Origin: a virus
Virus record (IMG/VR): IMGVR_UViG_3300031951_000871
Span: 1-29,804 of that record
DNA length: 29,804 bases
Strand: one strand, 5' to 3'
Below, one piece after another: positions 26,314-29,804 of this stretch. Below the pieces are notes generated by a model. The model did no database searches. It was not told the DNA's origin and saw only the letters and a list, made by a program, of their open reading frames with translations. How positions within the stretch are numbered: position 1 is the stretch's first letter; the number at the start of each line of letters is the position of its first letter. A program made the position numbers and the translations under genes.

Positions 26314-27017
26314 TGATTCACGCCGATGATTTTCAGGCCGCGATGACAGGCCTGCTGCAGATGCTGCCGATGCAGCGCCAACTGACCGGGCCGGCCCTGG
26401 TGATGGCCTGGGATTCGTTCCCGCTAGCCGCAAAGTCGGAGCTGAATGATTCAATGCTGGCGTGGGCCTGCAGCCAGCGCCTCAAGGATCCTGAACCGCC
26501 AAAGGAGATGGCGACTCATATGAGCCTGTTGCGGTATCTCTACCCGCTTGAAAACGATCGCCCGGTGGTTGAGCGCGGCCTGCGCCCTGATCTGGCAGAG
26601 CGCATGGCAGACCCTGACCGCTTCCACAACCCAGCCCCAGCCCGCGAAGATCTCAAGCCCGTCAAGCGCCTCCCTGAGAGCGGCTTCTGGCACCCCAGCC
26701 AGATGACCCCGGAGGAGCGACGCGACCACCTGGAGGCCATCGCGCAGCAGCTGGAGCGCATCCTGGCTGAGCCCACGGATGGCAACTACGGGCAGGCGCA
26801 ACTGCAGCAGGGCAAGGCGTGGTTCGAGCGTGCGCTGCAAGGCTTCTGGAGTCTTAAGCCCGACTTGCCGCCTGGTGGTGGGGGGATCTGCCGTGCCTGG
26901 TGCCAGAGGAACGCCAAATGGGCAAGGGATCTCCTGGAGGCGGCCATGGCCACTGATGCCCCGCCGCCACCAGCTGCTGATGCAGGCATCGCAGACTTTC
27001 TCGCGGGGGCTTGGTGA
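26313..27017 (+). CDS. Hypothetical replication-block protein, possible helicase loader, 234 aa
   Basis: ATG 26313 overlapping the initiator stop (TGATG). Starts MIHADDFQAAMTGLLQMLPM; N-terminal helices with W-D-S-F-P-L-A-A-K-S-E-L-N and a conserved-looking W-A-C-S-Q-R, then a Pro-rich linker, a helix ERRDHLEAIAQQLERILAEP and C-terminal A-G-A-W. The position, after an O-like initiator, is that of lambda P or DnaC-type loaders, but no ATPase motif is present. A loader is a positional guess. TGATG overlap with the next gene. Confidence 0.55.
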   Translation: MIHADDFQAAMTGLLQMLPMQRQLTGPALVMAWDSFPLAAKSELNDSMLAWACSQRLKDPEPPKEMATHMSLLRYLYPLENDRPVVERGLRPDLAERMADPDRFHNPAPAREDLKPVKRLPESGFWHPSQMTPEERRDHLEAIAQQLERILAEPTDGNYGQAQLQQGKAWFERALQGFWSLKPDLPPGGGGICRAWCQRNAKWARDLLEAAMATDAPPPPAADAGIADFLAGAW

Positions 27018-27769
27018 TGCCTGTCACGATCAGGGACGGATGGATGAGTGGCGATGCCACCCCGGTTCCGGCCGAGGGCCTCTACCTGGGCCCTGAGGGG
27101 CCAACTCAGATCCTGATGCCCACGCGGCAGTACGCGGTCGAGGCGTACCGGGCCCCTGCGATCCCCGAGCGCTGCAAGCTCACCCGTGGGGCCGTGGCGA
27201 ACTATGCCCGCTCGAAGTGGGGGCCTGCTGCTACGGACACGCCCTGGAGCCCTGCAGGGCCTGCCTACGACGCGGTGAGGGGGCAGCTGGAGGCTCTGCT
27301 GTCGCACAAGTTCTGGGGGCGCTTTGAGGTGATCGGGAGCCTGGTTCATCTGGCCCTGCCACGGCAGGAGGCGGCGGTGACCATCGACCTGGTGGTCAGG
27401 TTTGATGACGGGGGTGGGCTGGGTCTGGTGGATGTTTGGCCAGGGCCACCCAGGAAAACCACTGAAGTGCCCCAGGCCTGGCGCGAACGTGCGCAAGGGA
27501 GCGAAGGGCTGACCGAAGCGTTGCGGCTGATGGATCAGGCGATCAGCAAGGCCCCACAGGAGCAGCGGGCCGCTTGGGCCGAGCTGGGGGCAGGGGTGGC
27601 AGCCCTGGCTGATGCACGGATCCCGGTGGAAAAGGCCGTGGTGGTCTGGTCAGGCCCTACGGGGGTTCAGCTGGAGGCCAAGCCAGCTCAGGAGGCCCTT
27701 GACGCTTGGGTCGATGCGGTGAGCCTGGCCAGGGCGTATCGGCTGGGGTTTGGGAGAAAGAACACATGA
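27017..27769 (+). CDS. Hypothetical protein, 250 aa, faint nuclease-like pattern
   Basis: ATG 27017 in a TGATG overlap (TTG and GTG slightly upstream are alternatives). Starts MPVTIRDGWMSGDATPVPAE. A central region R-F-E-V-I-G-S-L-V-H-L-A-L, then V-T-I-D-L-V-V-R-F-D-D-G-G-G-L-G-L-V-D-V-W-P resembles the beta pattern of PD-(D/E)XK nucleases, but the D-x-K/E-x-K motif reads V-D-V-W, so key residues are missing or the resemblance is false. The rest is helical. Ends in an ATGA overlap with the RusA-like gene, suggesting a shared role in replication or recombination. Confidence 0.55.
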   Translation: MPVTIRDGWMSGDATPVPAEGLYLGPEGPTQILMPTRQYAVEAYRAPAIPERCKLTRGAVANYARSKWGPAATDTPWSPAGPAYDAVRGQLEALLSHKFWGRFEVIGSLVHLALPRQEAAVTIDLVVRFDDGGGLGLVDVWPGPPRKTTEVPQAWRERAQGSEGLTEALRLMDQAISKAPQEQRAAWAELGAGVAALADARIPVEKAVVVWSGPTGVQLEAKPAQEALDAWVDAVSLARAYRLGFGRKNT

Positions 27770-28290
27770 GCCCCTGTCACGATCGCCACCAGAGCCACGA
27801 GGATGCCCCTAGGAGCTGCGAAAGGGGGGTTTCTGGTATGGAGATGGCAGGAGGGGGGCTAGAGGGGCCTTCTGCGGTCACCTTCAGGGTGGAGGGGATG
27901 GAGCCTGCGCCGCAGGGGTCGAAGGTATGGCTTCCAAATCACCGGATGAAGGAATCCTGCCCTCGCGTCAAGCCCTGGCGCATCCTGGTGGCTCAGTCAG
28001 CGGTGGCGGCAGGGGTGCCCCTGCTCCGGGGCCCTGTGCGGATGTCCATCGTGTTTGTGTTCACCCGCCCTGCTGGTCACTTCCGCAAAGATGGCAGCCT
28101 CAAGCCCTCGGCCCCGCGTCATCACTGCGTCAGGCCGGATGGGTCAAAACTATTGCGAAGCACAGAAGATTCGCTGAGCAAGTTGGCGTTTGAAGATGAT
28201 TCCAGGATTGTGGGCTGTGCCTGGGAGAAGCGTTATGCGGTGGGGCAGGAGAGGCCGGGGGCGCTGATTACGGTTATTGCGGTGGGCTAG
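27766..28290 (+). CDS. rusA: RusA-type Holliday junction resolvase
   Basis: 174 aa from ATG 27766 (ATGA overlap); a start at 27838 (M-E-M-A-G-G-G) would give the shorter usual RusA length. Signature: V-E-G-M-E-P-A-P-Q-G-S-K-V-W at the start, then G-P-V-R-M-S-I-V-F-V-F-T-R-P-A-G-H-F, and the catalytic R-P-D-G-S-K-L-L-R-S-T-E-D-S-L followed by F-E-D-D-S-R-I-V. The acidic residues at P-D and E-D-D are the expected metal ligands. RusA cuts four-way junctions, processing phage replication intermediates before packaging. The first 45 residues are not typical and may not be translated. Confidence 0.85.
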   Translation: MSPCHDRHQSHEDAPRSCERGVSGMEMAGGGLEGPSAVTFRVEGMEPAPQGSKVWLPNHRMKESCPRVKPWRILVAQSAVAAGVPLLRGPVRMSIVFVFTRPAGHFRKDGSLKPSAPRHHCVRPDGSKLLRSTEDSLSKLAFEDDSRIVGCAWEKRYAVGQERPGALITVIAVG

Positions 28291-28391
28291 TAATTCTCAG
28301 TCAAAGACATCACCAACAAAAGCGCAGCAATAACAACCACCCCAATCAGAGGATCAGGGTGGCTCGCTGATGGGCAGGTGAGCAGGATCAC
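28287..28391 (-). CDS. Possible single-span membrane peptide, 34 aa, GTG start
   Basis: GTG 28391 in a GTGA overlap with the upstream 28388-28687 gene; TAG at 28289-28287, antisense to the RusA stop. Sequence V-I-L-L-T-C-P-S-A-S-H-P-D-P, then L-I-G-V-V-V-I-A-A-L-L-L-V-M-S-L, a membrane-span-like segment, then T-E-N-Y. The overlap and the hydrophobic segment argue it is real; length alone does not. Confidence 0.45.
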   Translation of the reverse strand: MILLTCPSASHPDPLIGVVVIAALLLVMSLTENY

Positions 28392-28687
28392 TCCCCCTCT
28401 TCTTCAATCTCAACAGAGTCGAGAATGTCGCTGGCGGCTTCCAGGCGACCGATGGCCATCCAAAGCTCGACCACCTCATCTTGAGGCAGGGCTTCGGTCT
28501 GCTCGCACAGTCTGTTGACCACGGAAGCGAGGCAGCACTGAGCAAGCTCCAGGGTCTCGCTGATGTTCAGCCCACGCTCTGAGGCGACCGAAAGCACGTC
28601 AAGGACAACCGGCGAAATCTCCTCTAGGTCCAGATCCTCTTCCGATTCCAGCTCGTCGGGGCGCTCGGCAAGGGGTGGGAAGTCCAT
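28388..28687 (-). CDS. Acidic helical protein, 99 aa
   Basis: ATG 28687 (MDFPPLAERPDELESEEDLD). Very acidic N-terminus, then helices E-I-S-P-V-V-L-D-V-L-S-V-A-S-E and T-L-E-L-A-Q-C-C-L-A-S-V-V-N-R-L-C-E, ending E-I-E-E-E-G-E. Could mimic DNA charge or bind a basic partner; no family recognised. Divergent from the 28826 gene across a shared control region. Confidence 0.65.
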   Translation of the reverse strand: MDFPPLAERPDELESEEDLDLEEISPVVLDVLSVASERGLNISETLELAQCCLASVVNRLCEQTEALPQDEVVELWMAIGRLEAASDILDSVEIEEEGE

Positions 28688-28729
28688 GTCTGTTTGTGAC
28701 TCTTACCCATTATGCAGGTCCGGATCAGG

Positions 28730-28759
28730 TTTACAGATACCTATATCCGGGTCTATGAT
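28730..28759 (+). promoter_or_regulatory. Sigma-70-type promoter for the 28826 gene
   Basis: TTTACA at 28730-28735 and TATGAT at 28754-28759, spacer 18 bases. The same -10 hexamer is seen at the KilA-N promoter and the leftward early promoter. Would give a leader of about 60 bases. Confidence 0.55.
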
Positions 28760-28825
28760 CAGCTCACGGCGATAGCCGCTGGCCCTACGAAAGGCAGCCG
28801 TCGCCCCAAAACCAGCACTTAAACC

Positions 28826-29179
28826 ATGAAATCCTTTCTGCAATCTGACTGGGGCCCTTCGCTACGGCGGGTGGCCCGCACCATTGGCCACACCCTGGCC
28901 CTTGTCTGGACTCTGGCCGTGATGGGCCGCGATGCTGTGATGCTGATCAATGACGAGCTAGCTACCTGGTGGGTGGCTGCCCTGGGGGTGGCCCCTGCTC
29001 CGGTGGCGGTGGCTGCCCCAGTGGTGCCTCCTGCAACGCCATCAAAGCCCCCACGCCCCGTGCGCAAGGCTGCTGCCGTGGCTGTGGCCCCTGCAAAGCC
29101 CATGCCGGCGCGGCGGCGGAAGGCTAAGGCTGCGGCTGTTCTGGTCCCTGTCTTGTCGCTGCGGGGGGTAGCGGCATGA
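28826..29179 (+). CDS. Hypothetical protein with basic Ala/Pro-rich tail, 117 aa
   Basis: ATG 28826 (MKSFLQSDWGPSLRRVARTI). Residues about 18-55 contain hydrophobic stretches (HTLALVWTLAVMG; ELATWWVAALGVAPAP) that may be membrane-associated or amphipathic, followed by an Ala/Pro/Val region and a Lys/Arg-rich part (KPMPARRRKAKAAAVLVPVL). A host-type promoter lies upstream. Not recognised. The antisense frame 28819-29289 is a shadow of this gene. Confidence 0.55.
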   Translation: MKSFLQSDWGPSLRRVARTIGHTLALVWTLAVMGRDAVMLINDELATWWVAALGVAPAPVAVAAPVVPPATPSKPPRPVRKAAAVAVAPAKPMPARRRKAKAAAVLVPVLSLRGVAA

Positions 29180-29216
29180 GCTTTTACTTGCCTCGCTAAA
29201 TCTTGCGGGGCAAGGC

Positions 29217-29804
29217 ATGACGGCAACAACAAAAACACAGCAACCCTTATCCATGGCAACAACATCAACACGCGTCGTAATGGCGCCAAAGATCAAAGCA
29301 CCAGACTTTCGGCGCATTGAACTAACCATTAAGGGCACATCGCCTTTAGTGATTCACCGTTTCAGCGCGAAAGCCATTCAGCAGATGCGTGAAACACAAG
29401 AAGCTGGAAGCACTGCGCGAAGCAAGAAAGCTAAGGAGCCGAAAGACTTTGATGCGCTTTTTGAAGGTGCAAAACACATCAGCGAAGAGGGCTGGGAAGG
29501 CCTTCACGCTGCAGCCTTTCGCAATGGGGCGATTAGCGCCTGCAGGCTGGTGGGATTCAAGATGACCCTAGCCAAACTGGCGTTCAAGGTTGAGGCTGAT
29601 GGTTTCGACCGGGTTGATGGTGCGCCATTGGTTCGGCTAATTAATTCGGAGGCTGAGCAATGGGTAACCCCAGTTAGGCTCAAGGCTGCCGGAACTGTTG
29701 ATCTCCGCGTGCGCCCGTTGTATCGAGAATGGGGCGCAAATGTACGGATTCAGTGGGACAACGAAGTGTTTACCGCTGATGATGTTGTGAACCTTATTCG
29801 CAGG
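29217..29804 (+). CDS. Conserved phage protein of unknown function, N-terminal part (runs off the right edge)
   Basis: ATG 29217 and open to the window end, 196 residues. Starts MTATTKTQQPLSMATTSTRV, then a folded-looking part: I-E-L-T-I-K-G-T-S-P-L-V-I-H-R-F-S, K-A-I-Q-Q-M-R-E-T-Q-E-A-G-S, A-A-A-F-R-N-G-A-I-S-A-C-R-L-V-G-F-K-M-T and D-L-R-V-R-P-L-Y-R-E-W. This resembles a conserved protein found in other phages, recalled without certainty; no catalytic motif is visible. Codon use is more A/T-rich than in the replication genes. Later internal ATGs at 29253 or 29280 could also be starts. Confidence 0.7.
   Translation, partial: MTATTKTQQPLSMATTSTRVVMAPKIKAPDFRRIELTIKGTSPLVIHRFSAKAIQQMRETQEAGSTARSKKAKEPKDFDALFEGAKHISEEGWEGLHAAAFRNGAISACRLVGFKMTLAKLAFKVEADGFDRVDGAPLVRLINSEAEQWVTPVRLKAAGTVDLRVRPLYREWGANVRIQWDNEVFTADDVVNLIRR

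Noticed and set aside
27017-27769. Definite PD-(D/E)XK nuclease
   Set aside because: The D-x-K triad cannot be found; V-D-V-W takes its place, so only a faint fold-like pattern is noted.
1-29804. tRNA genes, integrase, attachment sites or insertion sequences
   Set aside because: None could be recognised by reading; no cloverleaf-like sequence ending in CCA context, no recombinase or transposase motifs were seen.

Overview
The window is a GC-rich stretch of a tailed-phage (siphovirus-type) genome or prophage. The host is most likely a picocyanobacterium-like cyanobacterium. That inference rests on a small ORF resembling the phycobilisome-degradation protein NblA and on the style of the small phage genes; no host chromosomal gene, integrase or att site is visible. 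The cyanobacterial HIP1 octamer GCGATCGC was not noticed, which would fit a Cyanobium/Synechococcus-like host rather than a HIP1-rich one.

Layout. (1) Positions 1-24366 are mainly a leftward (minus-strand) block. Reading from right to left it holds a string of small tightly overlapping genes (24366-19855, including a small-terminase-like protein, a zinc-ribbon protein and a winged-helix protein), then dCTP deaminase, large terminase, a sigma factor, portal, two basic Gly-rich proteins (one with a zinc-peptidase motif) and a Mu gpF-type head protein. After these come head-tail connector-like genes, a metallophosphoesterase, more basic proteins, a tail assembly chaperone pair with a -1 frameshift, the tail tube protein, a tail-terminator-like protein and the start of the tape measure gene. 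(2) Rightward cassettes interrupt this block: 1030-2892 (NblA-like, L,D-transpeptidase-like and coiled-coil genes, closed by a strong terminator) and 9569-11707 (five small genes plus a KilA-N gene with its own promoter). (3) From 24706 a rightward replication block encodes a freestanding DnaB N-terminal domain, an initiator-like protein whose gene contains four iterons followed by an AT-rich stretch (lambda-ori-like), two unknown proteins and a RusA-type resolvase. Small flanking genes and the start of a conserved phage protein follow.

Main observation. An 11-base word, CGGGAAAACT followed by C or G, occurs ten times with a perfect ten-base core. It is always on the minus strand, nearly always 19-27 bases before the start of a structural gene or gene group, and always downstream of the phage sigma gene. 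It resembles the -10 element used by SigB/SigF-type sigma factors, and the phage sigma factor carries a SigB/F-like region 2. One copy follows a Rho-independent terminator, two sit at divergent junctions where the minus gene needs its own promoter, and two lie inside the 3' end of the upstream coding sequence. I infer a self-contained late-transcription system: the phage sigma factor plus a -10-only promoter set that divides the virion genes into about ten units.

Other points. There is a textbook G-GGA-AAG slippery site with a downstream stem-loop in the tail chaperone gene. No major capsid, scaffold or head protease gene can be recognised where one is expected, and the 9569-11707 insertion occupies that place.
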